Shown here one piece after another: positions 52,051 through 60,790 of a DNA stretch of 64,000 bases; positions within the stretch are counted from its first letter, which is position 1; every line of letters begins with the position of its first letter. Made by a program: the position numbers and the translations under genes. A model generated the notes under the pieces. That model saw only the letters and a program-made list of their open reading frames with translations. It was not told the DNA's origin and did no database searches. The stretch spans positions 1-64,000 of the forward strand of contig CAAGGG010000005.1 in NCBI GenBank assembly GCA_900769355.1, given 5' to 3'. Source of the stretch: Candidatus Gastranaerophilales bacterium (lineage in GTDB: Bacteria > Cyanobacteriota > Vampirovibrionia > Gastranaerophilales > Gastranaerophilaceae).

Positions 52051-53355
52051 TTATCCTCTTTTGCCTACACAATGGTATTCAAAACCACGCTGTCTAAGTC
52101 TTTCTCCGTCATATTGATTTCTTCCGTCAAAGATTATTGGTGATTTCATTAAGTCTTTAATTCTGTCGAAATCAGGGCGTCTGAATTCGTTCCATTCTGT
52201 CAAAAGTAGCATACAATCTGCATTTTCTAGCGCGTCATAAGAATTTTTTGCATAAGTGATTTTGTCACCAAAAATTGTTTTGGCCTGTTCAAATCCTTTC
52301 GGATCATTAGCTTTCACAGTTGCACCGAATTCTAATAAAGCGTTAATAATTGTGATTGCCGGTGACATTCTCATATCGTTTGTTTTTGGTTTGAAAGTCA
52401 AGCCCCAAACGCCGAAAGTCTTGCCAGCCAAGTTCATTCCGAAGCGGCGAAGGATTTTTGTGATAAAGATTACTCTTTGTTCTTTGTTTACTTCGTCTGC
52501 GGCTTCAATTAATCTAAATCCACAGTTGTTGTCTTTTGCGGTTTTTAAAAGAGCCTTAACGTCTTTTGGAAAGCAACTTCCACCGTATCCAAGTCCTGGG
52601 AATAAGAATTGAGAACCAATTCGTTTGTCTGAACACATTCCGATACGTACCATTTCTGCATCAGCACCGACAGCTTCACAGATGTTGGCGATTTCATTTG
52701 CGTATGAAATTTTTACGGCTAAAAAAGAATTTGCTGCGTATTTGGTCATTTCAGCGGATTTTACGTCCATAATTACAAAGCGACTTGCTGTCCTGAAAAA
52801 CGGTGCGTAAACTTCTTGCATAATTGCGGTTGCTTTTGGAGAATTTGATCCGATTACAACTCTGTCAGGTTTCAAAAAGTCATCTACTGCTGCACCTTGT
52901 TTCAAAAATTCAGGGTTTGACACAACGTCGAATTCCCCGTCATAATGTTTGCGGATAGTTTCTGCAACTTTGTCTGCTGTGCCTACTGGAACGGTAGATT
53001 TGTCGACGATTACTTTGTAGCCGTTGATGGCTTTCCCGATGCTGTCTGCAACTGCCATAACGTATTGCATATCGGCAGAACCGTCCTCGCTTTGCGGAGT
53101 CCCTACTGCGATAAAGCAAACGAGTGAGTCTTTTACGGCTTTTTCAAGGTCTGATGAAAACTTCAAACGACCTTCCATAACATTTGCCTTGATTAATTCT
53201 TCAAGCCCAGGCTCATAAATCGGAACAATTCCGTCTTCCAATTTTTTTAGTTTTTCTAAGTCATTATCTACACAAATTACGTCATTTCCCATATCTGCAA
53301 GACATGTTCCTGCAACTAATCCTACGTATCCTGTTCCGATTACACAAATTTTCAT
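52051..53355 (-). CDS. ugd: UDP-glucose 6-dehydrogenase
   Basis: Oxidises UDP-glucose to UDP-glucuronate for capsule or LPS sugars, 434 residues. N-terminal NAD motif VIGTGYVGLVAGTCLAD, VDNDLEKL, the middle dimerisation helix, catalytic Cys in GYGGSCFPKDVKAL, and C-terminal domain with GLTFKPKTNDMRMSPA. RBS AAGGAGAAGAG. Stand-alone gene with a shared terminator; divergent from the MsbA-like exporter, which could export a glycolipid made with this sugar. Confidence 0.96.
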   Translation of the reverse strand: MKICVIGTGYVGLVAGTCLADMGNDVICVDNDLEKLKKLEDGIVPIYEPGLEELIKANVMEGRLKFSSDLEKAVKDSLVCFIAVGTPQSEDGSADMQYVMAVADSIGKAINGYKVIVDKSTVPVGTADKVAETIRKHYDGEFDVVSNPEFLKQGAAVDDFLKPDRVVIGSNSPKATAIMQEVYAPFFRTASRFVIMDVKSAEMTKYAANSFLAVKISYANEIANICEAVGADAEMVRIGMCSDKRIGSQFLFPGLGYGGSCFPKDVKALLKTAKDNNCGFRLIEAADEVNKEQRVIFITKILRRFGMNLAGKTFGVWGLTFKPKTNDMRMSPAITIINALLEFGATVKANDPKGFEQAKTIFGDKITYAKNSYDALENADCMLLLTEWNEFRRPDFDRIKDLMKSPIIFDGRNQYDGERLRQRGFEYHCVGKRG

Positions 53356-53444
53356 CTCTTCTCCTTATAATCCATAATATGTAATATAGCACAAAAAATA
53401 TTTTTATGAGATAATGTCAATTATTTAATTAAGAAGGGATAGTC

Positions 53445-55283
53445 ATGAATTACAATTACAAGCTTAAAGATACGAAATCTAAAGATGCATTCAATTATAA
53501 ATATTTATTGGGAAAGATTTTCCCGTATATAAAACCGGTATTGCCAAGAGCAACAATAAATTTGCTTATAGCAATTCCTTTGGGTTTGCTTGATGGAGTT
53601 GTTGCGCTTGCATTGAAGCCTTATTTGGATTTTGTTGTAAACGGAAATCCTGAACATACTTGGACATTTTTAGGTATTACTGTTCATTCACAAGCTTTCC
53701 TTGCTATGATAATACCTTTTGGTATCGTCGGTTTTGCACTTTTCCAAGGGATATTAAAATATTCCAGCAATTATTTGACAGATTGGACCGGACAAAAAAT
53801 ATCAATGTCTTTAAAAAAAGATTTGTTTAAAAAATTGACTTCAATGGACCCTCAATTTTTTGATGTGAACTCATCTGGTATTGTTTTGACAAGATTTTTG
53901 AGTGACCCTGACACAGCATCTAGAAATGTTATTGATTTGTTGAAATCATTTATCGCAACTTTCTTTGGACTAATCGGGCTTGTTGGTGTTTTGCTTTATA
54001 ATTCATGGAAGCTTGCAATTATAGGTGTAACTATTATGGCTATTGCGATTACGCCTGTTACATTTATTAGAAAAAGAGTTAAAAAAGTTTCTAATGCGAC
54101 TATGGTTGTTGGTGGAAATATGACAACAAATTTTAATGAAACTTTTGCAGGTAACAAGATTATGACTGCTTATAATTTGCAAAAAGATCAAAATGAAAAA
54201 TTTGACAATCAAATTACTGAACAGTTCCACCTTGCAATGTCGTTGACAAAGCGTGTCGGTTGGCTTTCTCCGATTATGTATTTTGTTTGCTCAATTGGGA
54301 TTGCACTTGTTATGGCGTATGGTAACAGCTTGATTTTGTCTGGCGAAATGACTGCAGGAAGTTTTGCGTCGTTTGTAACTTCTTTACTTTTGTTGTACAA
54401 ACCGACAAAAACTTTGGGAAATACTTTGACAAACCTTCAAAATGTGTTTGTTGCAATGAGTCGTGTGTTTGAATTGTTTGATTTACAACCGCAAATTAAA
54501 TCTCCTGAAAAACCTGTTGCATTGGCAGATTTGAACAACTGTATTGATTTCAAAAATGTTTATTTTGAATACGAAAAAGATGTACCTGTTTTAAAAGATT
54601 TCAATTTGCACGTAAACAAAGGCGAAACTATCGCCTTGGTTGGAAATTCCGGTGGCGGAAAAAGTACGGTTGTAAGTCTGTTGCCTCGTTTTTATGATGT
54701 AACGTCAGGTGCTATTGAGTTTGACGGCGTGAATATCAAGGATTTTGAACTTGATAATTTAAGAAGTAAAATTTCGTTTGTTTTCCAAGATAATTTCTTG
54801 TTCTCAGGAACGATTAAAGAAAATATTTTGATGGGCAACGAACAAGCGACAGATGAGCAGCTTGAAGAAGTCGTCAGAATGGCACATTTAGACGAATTTG
54901 CTCACACTTTGGAAAAAGGTCTGGATACATTTGTTGGTGAACGTGGTGCCTCATTGTCAGGCGGACAAAGACAACGTGTTGCAATTGCACGAGCTATGTT
55001 GAAAAATTCGCCGATTGTAATTTTGGACGAAGCAACATCGGCTCTTGACAACAAATCAGAAGCAATTGTTCAAAAAGCTTTGGATAACTTGATTAAAAAT
55101 AGAACTGTATTTGTAATCGCACACAGACTATCAACAATTCAAAATGCAGATAGAATTGCGGTTGTGGACGAAGGCAAACTTGCAGAGCTCGGCACACATG
55201 ATGAATTGATGAATATTGAAGGCGGAAAGTATAAATATTTGTACGAAATGCAGTTTAAAAGACAAGAAGAAGCGGTATTGTAA
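53445..55283 (+). CDS. MsbA-like ABC exporter (lipid A/glycolipid flippase type)
   Basis: Half-size type I ABC exporter of 612 residues that works as a homodimer. Six TM segments (about 35-335) precede the nucleotide-binding domain (about 365-600), which has Walker A GNSGGGKST, Q-loop FVFQDNFLFSGTI, signature LSGGQRQRVAIARAM, Walker B PIVILDEATSALD and H-loop AHRLSTI. MsbA-like lipid A/LPS core or multidrug export is likely; the two cannot be separated here. RBS AAGAAGGGATAGTC. The gene is followed by a GC-rich hairpin. Confidence 0.9.
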   Translation: MNYNYKLKDTKSKDAFNYKYLLGKIFPYIKPVLPRATINLLIAIPLGLLDGVVALALKPYLDFVVNGNPEHTWTFLGITVHSQAFLAMIIPFGIVGFALFQGILKYSSNYLTDWTGQKISMSLKKDLFKKLTSMDPQFFDVNSSGIVLTRFLSDPDTASRNVIDLLKSFIATFFGLIGLVGVLLYNSWKLAIIGVTIMAIAITPVTFIRKRVKKVSNATMVVGGNMTTNFNETFAGNKIMTAYNLQKDQNEKFDNQITEQFHLAMSLTKRVGWLSPIMYFVCSIGIALVMAYGNSLILSGEMTAGSFASFVTSLLLLYKPTKTLGNTLTNLQNVFVAMSRVFELFDLQPQIKSPEKPVALADLNNCIDFKNVYFEYEKDVPVLKDFNLHVNKGETIALVGNSGGGKSTVVSLLPRFYDVTSGAIEFDGVNIKDFELDNLRSKISFVFQDNFLFSGTIKENILMGNEQATDEQLEEVVRMAHLDEFAHTLEKGLDTFVGERGASLSGGQRQRVAIARAMLKNSPIVILDEATSALDNKSEAIVQKALDNLIKNRTVFVIAHRLSTIQNADRIAVVDEGKLAELGTHDELMNIEGGKYKYLYEMQFKRQEEAVL

Positions 55284-55305
55284 CTATTGTACCAATATTC
55301 ATGAT

Positions 55306-55325
55306 GTCGGGGTAGGTACCCCGAC
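55306..55325 (+). terminator. GC-rich hairpin after the exporter gene
   Basis: GTCGGGG-TAGGTA-CCCCGAC, a 7-bp perfect stem, then CTACTTTCTT. The T run is broken, so it is only a probable terminator. Confidence 0.5.
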
Positions 55326-55344
55326 CTACTTTCTTATAAAAGTT

Positions 55345-55504
55345 AATAAGACAATAAGTGAATAAGTTTTTATCGAGAGCTATTGCATCAAAGTATATTT
55401 TTGAGCGAAGCGAACTAAATTCTGAGTTATAAACATAGATAGTTGCAAGACTAAGCTTCTCTCCCTCAATTAGGGAGAGAAGGAGAGTGGGTAGTTAATT
55501 AAAA
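55345..55504. repeat. Half copy of family C and full copy of family E
   Basis: AATAAGTGAATAAG then CAAAGTATATTTTTGAGCGA (family C core in reverse, about 55388-55416). Bases 55427-55504 repeat 63492-63568 with few changes (TATAAACATAGATAGTTGCA, then the TCTCTCCCTCAATTAGGGAG hairpin and GAGAGTGGGTAGTT). Nothing gene-like is seen in 55326-55640. Confidence 0.75.
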
Positions 55505-55640
55505 GTCACTTCGGACTACGATTCGGAGTCTATTGTATTTTATATTATAATTTTTCTCTTTACATTCCTTCACAAAAACGCAATTTCCCCACATAAAAAT
55601 CCTTTATATAAATAAGGTTAGGTTTATAGGTTAAAAATTT

Positions 55641-56555
55641 ATGTGTATTAGTTGTATAGGTGGATATAACAATCCGTTCGGACACGTCGTAAATAATACT
55701 TTTCTTGGTTACAATTATGGTTATCCGTATATGAATTCCCCATTTGAAGGAACAGGAGTTTTGACCGGACTTTCTCCATACTATGTAACTCAAAGTTATC
55801 CGTCTTTTGCTGAAAATTTGAGAAATTCAAACTCTATTTTCCAACAAACTTATAACGAAGTTTTTGGAACATATAACAATTACAATTTTAACAATCAAAT
55901 GCTTTTTCCAAGCTATGGCAGTAACAATATTTTTGGGGCGTTGAACAATTTTGATTTGAATAATTCTCAACAATATAATTACAATGGAATTTTTAACAAT
56001 AACACTGATATAGAGCCTATTCAAGACTCTGTTATTGATGTTTCTCCGAAAACAGAAACATCTACAAAACCTCAATCAACAACTTCGACACTTGCAACAA
56101 ATCCAATTCATCATTCTGCATCAGCTCCTCATACAGAACTTTATCACGGTGTAAAATATAATTCTAAAAAAGGTCAAACTTTAGCTAAGAATGCACTTGC
56201 CGGACTTCCTCAAAAAAGAGAAAAAGCTCTTTGTGCAAGATTTGTAAAAAATGCCGTTGTAAAAAGTGGATTAGGTCCATATATTGACGGTAATGGCGAG
56301 TATTGCAAGTATATTTTTAGGGCAAATGATAATTTTAAACAAATCAGTGCGAAAGGTTTGGATTTTTCAACTCTGCCAAAAGGTGCGGTTGTAACTTATG
56401 ACGCCGGAACAAGAGTTTCTAACTCTCAAAAGTCTTGGAATATTGGTGAAGACGGGCATGTTTTGATTTCACTTGGCAACGGCAAAGGTTGCAGTGATAT
56501 GATTGATGAAGAAATTCCTAGAAGTGACAGAGCTTATGTTTTTATTCCTGTTTAG
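55641..56555 (+). CDS. CHAP/NlpC-like protein with Asn/Tyr-rich N-terminus (304 aa)
   Basis: Not a recognised family. Residues 1-155 are low complexity, rich in Asn, Tyr, Phe and Ser (e.g. TYNNYNFNNQMLFPSYGSNN), then a Ser/Thr/Pro linker. The C-terminal 130 residues resemble a papain-like CHAP/NlpC domain. A catalytic-type cysteine is in ALCARFVKNAV (C198) and a histidine in EDGHVLISLG (H273). CHAP domains cut peptidoglycan peptides. No signal peptide is seen, yet the paired gene downstream has the same organisation, so another export route is likely. Starts MCISCIGGYN. No clear SD (TAGGTTAAAAATTT). Confidence 0.6.
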   Translation: MCISCIGGYNNPFGHVVNNTFLGYNYGYPYMNSPFEGTGVLTGLSPYYVTQSYPSFAENLRNSNSIFQQTYNEVFGTYNNYNFNNQMLFPSYGSNNIFGALNNFDLNNSQQYNYNGIFNNNTDIEPIQDSVIDVSPKTETSTKPQSTTSTLATNPIHHSASAPHTELYHGVKYNSKKGQTLAKNALAGLPQKREKALCARFVKNAVVKSGLGPYIDGNGEYCKYIFRANDNFKQISAKGLDFSTLPKGAVVTYDAGTRVSNSQKSWNIGEDGHVLISLGNGKGCSDMIDEEIPRSDRAYVFIPV

Positions 56556-56646
56556 ATTGCAATTAATAAATCTTAACAAAATAGTCAATTTTGTAACTCC
56601 AAAATACTTTATATAAATACAGGGAAATTTATAAGGGGATATAAAG

Positions 56647-57402
56647 TTGGGACTATTGGATTACGCAAATATTCAATATACAAATTCACAAGCAACTAGC
56701 ACTGCTTCGCAGCAAGTTGGCATGAATTCTTTTGCAACAACGGGTATAAATCCGTTTTTACCAGCTGCTTCTGCATATCCGATGGGAACTTCATTATTTG
56801 CAAATCCTGATGATTGTACTCCTATGATGCCGACATTTTCTGCAACAGATTTTGGACTTCTTTCAAAGCCAAGCTTGTTTAATTTTGGTTCTTCTTTATC
56901 AAGTTTGAGTTTATTGAATAATAATATTTTTAATATCGAAAATTCAGGTAATAAAAATCAGTATAAAGTAAGTTTAAGCAGCGGTAATCTTGGAAAAGAT
57001 ATTGTTGCAACTGCGAAACAATATATTGGTTATAACGAAAAAGACGGTTCATATAAACTGTTTACTAATGGTCGAAAAGAGGCTTGGTGCGCAGATTTTG
57101 CAACTTATGTGACAAAAGAGGCACTTAGAGCCAATGGAAAATCAATTCCGAGTGGCTTTGGTTCATCAAGCGTTGCTGGTCTAAAAAGCTGGGGACAGAA
57201 AAACGGTCGATATGTGACAAATGTTGCTCAGGCAAAACCTGGTGATATCGTAATTTTCAACTGGTCACATACCGGTATCGTGAAAAATATTTTAGCAGAC
57301 GGAACAGTCGTAACTATTGAAGGTAATACATCAAATAAGGTTGCAGAAAGGAAATATTCGCCAAGAAGCGGAAAAATTAACGGATTTGTTCAAGTAGCTT
57401 AA
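56647..57402 (+). CDS. CHAP-domain amidase-like protein (251 aa)
   Basis: Start codon TTG 56647, with AAGGGGATATAAAG upstream. Residues 1-100 are low complexity (Ser, Asn, Phe, Gln), no signal peptide. The CHAP domain spans about 112-250: GKDIVATAKQYIGYNEKDGS, catalytic Cys148 in AWCADFATYVTKEA, AKPGDIVIFNWSH with His208, and the third polar residue in IEGNTSN (225-227). Predicted peptidoglycan amidase or endopeptidase. Lies 91 bp after a relative with the same layout. Its last 26 bases overlap the convergent coaE gene. Confidence 0.8.
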   Translation: MGLLDYANIQYTNSQATSTASQQVGMNSFATTGINPFLPAASAYPMGTSLFANPDDCTPMMPTFSATDFGLLSKPSLFNFGSSLSSLSLLNNNIFNIENSGNKNQYKVSLSSGNLGKDIVATAKQYIGYNEKDGSYKLFTNGRKEAWCADFATYVTKEALRANGKSIPSGFGSSSVAGLKSWGQKNGRYVTNVAQAKPGDIVIFNWSHTGIVKNILADGTVVTIEGNTSNKVAERKYSPRSGKINGFVQVA

Positions 57403-57955
57403 AAAGATTTTTATATAATTCCTCAAGATCTCCGTTATTATTGACAACATAATCGGACATCTGAATTTTCTTTTCTTGTGTCATTTGTGAATTCATTCTG
57501 GCTTTTGCGTGCGTTAACGTGTAATTGTTGCGTGCCAAAAGCCTTTTTAATCTGATATCATCATCAGTGTAAACAAACAAGATTTTGTCAAATATTCCTT
57601 GCATATTTGCTTCAAAAAGTAATGGAATTCCGACAAATAGCAACTCTTCTGACTTGTTTTCGTCAAAGAATTTTTCTATTTCTCGTGCAATTTGCGGGTG
57701 CATAATCTCAGCAATCTTTTTTCTGTACTCTTTATTTGAAAAAATCAATTGCCCGACTTTGTATCGAGAAAATTCCCCACTATCATCAAATACGTCAAGA
57801 TGCTTGAAAGCCTCAAAAAGCTCCTTATTCTTAATCGTTAAAAGCTCGTGCGAAACCTCATCTGTATCAAGAACTTTATACCCCTTGCTTTCCAAAAACT
57901 TCTGGACGGTTGTCTTTCCTGATGCAATATTTCCACAAATAGCTATCTTTTTCAT
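57377..57955 (-). CDS. coaE: Dephospho-CoA kinase
   Basis: Last step of coenzyme A synthesis, phosphorylating the ribose 3'-OH. 192 residues: P-loop GNIASGKTT (8-16), DTDEVSHELL, the CoA-binding region MHPQIAREIEKF, VGIPLLFEANM, and the lid R-L-x-R-N (KRLLARNNYT). Overlaps the pseudouridine synthase gene by four bases (ATGA), so they are co-translated. RBS AACAGGATTTCAAA. Confidence 0.95.
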   Translation of the reverse strand: MKKIAICGNIASGKTTVQKFLESKGYKVLDTDEVSHELLTIKNKELFEAFKHLDVFDDSGEFSRYKVGQLIFSNKEYRKKIAEIMHPQIAREIEKFFDENKSEELLFVGIPLLFEANMQGIFDKILFVYTDDDIRLKRLLARNNYTLTHAKARMNSQMTQEKKIQMSDYVVNNNGDLEELYKNLFKLLEQIR

Positions 57956-58680
57956 TTTGAAATCCTGTTTAAAAAGTTTTTCAATTCCTTAATCTGTGCC
58001 GGCTTTATCGGTTTGAATTCTCCACGACGTAAACCTTCCAAACTTAACGTTGCATGTCTTACTCGTTTTAAAACTTTTACTTCGTACCCGAAATGCTCAA
58101 ACATTTTTCTAATTTGTCTGTTCATGCCTTGATGCAAGGTGATTTGCATTTCTGTGTGCTTACTATCAATTTCCAAAACCTGAATATCTGCATAAGCAAC
58201 CTTGTTTGGCTCAATTTCAATCCCGTTTGCCATTTGTTCAAGTTCTGCACGAGTAACTTGTGCATTTACAGTTACCATATAAACCTTCGGAACCTTTACA
58301 GACGGGTGTGTAAGTGCATTTATCAAATCGCCGTCATTTGTCAAAATCAAAAGGCCGGTAGAATCTTTGTCCAAACGCCCGACAGGTTTTAGACCTGCAA
58401 GTTTTTCAGGCAACAAGTCGTAAATTGTTTTTCTACCTTTTTCATCATCACAAGTCGTAATATATCCGGCAGGTTTGTAGAACCTGTAATATTCGTGCTT
58501 TACAGGGTGGATAAGTTTTTTGTTTACAAAAACTTTGTCTTTGGGTTGAACCAAATAGCCAAGTTCTGTAACAGTTTTACCGTTCACAGCAACAACACCT
58601 TGTTCAATAAGCTCGTCGGCTTTTCGTCTTGAACAAAGTCCTGATGATGCGATGTATTTGTTTAAACGAGTGCCGGACAT
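57952..58680 (-). CDS. RsuA/RluB-family pseudouridine synthase
   Basis: Isomerises uridine to pseudouridine in rRNA. 242 residues: an N-terminal S4 domain (RLNKYIASSGLCSRRKADEL) and a catalytic domain with the Asp in GRLDKDSTGLLILTNDG, plus HQGMNRQIRKMFEHFGY. It is closest to RluB/RluE/RsuA; the exact rRNA position cannot be assigned. RBS AAGGATTGGAAAA lies inside the thioesterase gene, overlapping by 19 bp. Confidence 0.92.
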   Translation of the reverse strand: MSGTRLNKYIASSGLCSRRKADELIEQGVVAVNGKTVTELGYLVQPKDKVFVNKKLIHPVKHEYYRFYKPAGYITTCDDEKGRKTIYDLLPEKLAGLKPVGRLDKDSTGLLILTNDGDLINALTHPSVKVPKVYMVTVNAQVTRAELEQMANGIEIEPNKVAYADIQVLEIDSKHTEMQITLHQGMNRQIRKMFEHFGYEVKVLKRVRHATLSLEGLRRGEFKPIKPAQIKELKNFLNRISK

Positions 58681-59087
58681 TTTTCCAATCCTTTTTCAAA
58701 CGCGTCAGTAAGCATTTGTGGCATTTTTCTGTAAAGCTTACCTACTCTACTTGTTGCTACAACATCAAATTGCGCCTTAATAAAGACTTTACCTGTTGCT
58801 TTTGATTTAATTACCTGAGCGAATGTAACTGAAAGGCTATTGTATTTTTCAATCCAAGTTTCAATAATAATCGTATCATCAAGCTTTGCAGAAGCTTTAT
58901 AACGCAAATTCATATTTGTCACGGGTAAAAGAACGTCACCGTCTTTTAAAGACAAAAGGTCTAACCCGAGCATTTCGCAAAGGTCAACACGGCCGCGTTC
59001 CAACCATCTCAAGTATGAACCGTGCCAAACAACGCCATAAGCGTCTGTGTCAGAATAATAAACTTTTGTTTCGAATGTATGTTTCAT
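58662..59087 (-). CDS. YbgC-like acyl-CoA thioesterase (hotdog fold)
   Basis: 141 residues. The start at ATG 59087 (MKHTFETKVYY) fits the family better than the TTG at 59108. 4HBT motif YYSDTDAYGVVWHGSYLRWL with the catalytic Asp and H-x-x-Y, then central strands. Hydrolyses short acyl-CoA or acyl-ACP; in other bacteria it sits in the Tol-Pal operon, but here it heads an operon with the pseudouridine synthase and coaE. Divergent from the rubredoxin gene. Confidence 0.9.
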   Translation of the reverse strand: MKHTFETKVYYSDTDAYGVVWHGSYLRWLERGRVDLCEMLGLDLLSLKDGDVLLPVTNMNLRYKASAKLDDTIIIETWIEKYNSLSVTFAQVIKSKATGKVFIKAQFDVVATSRVGKLYRKMPQMLTDAFEKGLEKCPALV

Positions 59088-59119
59088 AATAGGTAATTTA
59101 TAACACAAAGGAGAAAAAA

Positions 59120-59257
59120 ATGAAATATCAATGCGATGTGTGCCAATGGATTTATGACGAAGAAAAAGAAGAAGTAAAATTTGAAGATCAACCTGAAAGC
59201 TATGTTTGCCCGATTTGCGGAGCAGGTAAAGACATGTTTACGAAACTTGAAAAATAA
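59120..59257 (+). CDS. Rubredoxin (45 aa)
   Basis: Short iron protein for one-electron transfer. The frame begins MKYQCDVCQWIYDEEKEE with AAAGGAGAAAAAA directly upstream. Two Cys pairs, C5-x-x-C8 and C30-x-x-C33 (YVCPICGAGKDMF), with the aromatic residues around them as in rubredoxins. At 45 residues it is slightly short: the loop between the pairs lacks the usual G-D-P-x-x-G stretch. Likely partners are the rubrerythrin at 38646 or flavodiiron proteins elsewhere. Divergent from the thioesterase. Confidence 0.85.
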   Translation: MKYQCDVCQWIYDEEKEEVKFEDQPESYVCPICGAGKDMFTKLEK

Positions 59258-59284
59258 TTGAAAAATAAGCAAAAAATTTGAGTT

Positions 59285-60112
59285 TTGTGTTTTTATATAT
59301 ATGTGTGTAGTTTAGATATTTCAAATGCTAGTTTCAATCGTCCGCAAGCATATTATTATATGCCGTCAAATCAGCCTACACGCTATAATTTTCAACCGGA
59401 ACCGGAAACTCCTGCTCCTGAAAAAACAATTATAGCGGCAGGGCTTTTGCAAGGATTTGCCATGCTTTTGCAAAAGTTTTCAGGCTGGTGCGGTAATAAA
59501 CTTATGCAAGGTAAAGAGTTTACAAATTTTGAAAATATTCAAAAAACTGCAAACAATATGGTGAATAAAAACGGGCTTAAAGTAACAGTAGATTTTATTG
59601 ATAAAAATAATATAAGAAATTACGGTCCGAATTTGCAACAGATGCTTGCTCCTGTTGCGAGAGGCGAAAACGCTTTTTATGCAGACGGTTTAAAACTTGC
59701 GGTTGCACCGAAAAGTAAACCGTCACTGATTTTGCATGAACTCGGGCATGCCATAAATGCCAACAAAGGTAAATTCATGCGATTTTTACAAAAGTCGAGA
59801 GGATATGCTTCTGCTGTCCCGACGGCACTTTTGATTGCAACGGGCTTGTTCCAACGAAAAGATAACAAACCAAATTTTATTGAACGTCACGCGGGACTTA
59901 TCGGATTTTCTGCATTTTTGCCAACAATTGTAGAAGAAGGCTTGGCATCTCTCAGGGGCTTAAATGCTGCGAAAAAGACTTTGGGTAAGGCTGTAAATCT
60001 TGCGCCGTTGAAGCGTAACTATTTCTTTGCGTGGTTGACTTACGTAATTGCCGGTGTTGGGCTAGGAGTTGCTGCAAAGCAGGCATTATTAGAAAATCGT
60101 CGAACTCAATAA
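59285..60112 (+). CDS. Membrane-bound zincin metallopeptidase-like protein (275 aa)
   Basis: No family recognised. The N-terminal 45 residues are Pro/Tyr/Gln/Asn-rich (PSNQPTRYNFQPEPETPAP). A hydrophobic helix (about 48-66) precedes the zinc motif HELGH (151-155) in SLILHELGHAINANKG. A glutamate in VEEGLASLRG (217-218), about 63 residues on, could be the third ligand, as in gluzincins. Two more hydrophobic segments lie near 178-190 and 248-266. A function as a membrane protease follows from the motif only. The start is uncertain: TTG 59285 or GTG 59303, neither with a good SD. Confidence 0.6.
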   Translation: MCFYIYVCSLDISNASFNRPQAYYYMPSNQPTRYNFQPEPETPAPEKTIIAAGLLQGFAMLLQKFSGWCGNKLMQGKEFTNFENIQKTANNMVNKNGLKVTVDFIDKNNIRNYGPNLQQMLAPVARGENAFYADGLKLAVAPKSKPSLILHELGHAINANKGKFMRFLQKSRGYASAVPTALLIATGLFQRKDNKPNFIERHAGLIGFSAFLPTIVEEGLASLRGLNAAKKTLGKAVNLAPLKRNYFFAWLTYVIAGVGLGVAAKQALLENRRTQ

Positions 60113-60183
60113 CCTAAAACATATTATGTTTATAAACAAAACTTTAAAATTTCAATTAATTTTCTAGCTAGGTAAAAAAACAC

Positions 60184-60212
60184 TTGACTTAAAAATATGT
60201 TTCACGTATTAT
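60184..60212 (+). promoter_or_regulatory. tRNA-Pro promoter
   Basis: TTGACT at 60184-60189, 17-base spacer, TATTAT at 60207-60212, followed by a GC-rich discriminator (GTCGGCGACGTCG) typical of stringent stable-RNA promoters. Confidence 0.7.
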
Positions 60213-60241
60213 AAAACTTGTCGGCGACGTCGAGATAAAGA

Positions 60242-60318
60242 CGGGATGTGGCGCAGCTTGGTAGCGCACCTCGCTTGGGACGAGGGGGTCGCACGTTCAA
60301 ATCGTGTCATCCCGACCA
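60242..60318 (+). tRNA. tRNA-Pro (anticodon TGG)
   Basis: 77 nt. Acceptor CGGGATG (60242-60248) pairs with CATCCCG (60308-60314). The D arm is GCGC...GCGC, anticodon stem CCTCG/CGAGG with loop CTTGGGA (TGG at 60276-60278). The T arm has GTTCAAATC, and CCA is encoded (60316-60318). Decodes CCN proline codons. Confidence 0.97.
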
Positions 60319-60324
60319 TTTAAA

Positions 60325-60361
60325 ATAAAGGACTTACAGTATTTGTAAGTCCTTTATTTTT
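60325..60361 (+). terminator. Terminator of tRNA-Pro
   Basis: AAAGGACTTACA (60327-60338), loop, TGTAAGTCCTTT (60344-60355), then ATTTTTG. Confidence 0.85.
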
Positions 60362-60422
60362 GTTTTTTATTTTCTTTTTCGACTAATTTTCGACTAGTAT
60401 AATTCAAATCCGTTATTGTGTC

Positions 60423-60790
60423 TTAATATGTTTCAAGAATATTCACAGCATCTAAAATGTTTTTTCTTGGAGTATGTGTATATTGTTGAGTTGTTTTTAA
60501 ATCAGCGTGGTCTAGGATTTCCTTTATTGTTAGAATATCCACACCCTTTTCATTTAATCTTGATGCTGTTGTATGTCTTAATTCATGAAAAGTAATATGA
60601 GGAATACTTGCTCTTTCAACAGTTCTTGAAAATGTTTTTTTATGTTTTTATATTTTGTTTTCGTTATTGGATTTGAAAACACATACTCACTAATTTTAGG
60701 TAAATTTTCTAATTCCGCTTTTAATGTTTTATTAAGAAGTATTTTTCTTGTCCCATTTGAAGGTCTTAAAGAGAAATGGTTGAAATCTTT
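60423..60790 (-). pseudogene. Tyrosine recombinase (phage-type integrase) remnant
   Basis: C-terminal part of an integrase read on minus. The last 70 codons in one frame give HITFHELRHTTASRLNEKGV and LDHADLKTTQQYTH, i.e. the H-x-x-R box, the second His and the catalytic Tyr, ending in a stop at 60425-60423. Upstream, in another frame, lies SLRPSNGTRKILLNKTLKAE and VFSNPITKTKY, the beginning of the catalytic domain, so there is a frameshift near 60640. The N-terminal domains are missing. It lies about 100 bp from the 3' end of tRNA-Pro, the usual integration target, so it is the relic of an integrated element. No matching att repeat was found by eye. Confidence 0.8.

Noticed and set aside
60299..60420. 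att direct repeat of the tRNA-Pro 3' end
   Set aside because: I looked for a second copy of TCATCCCGACCA downstream to the window end and saw none.
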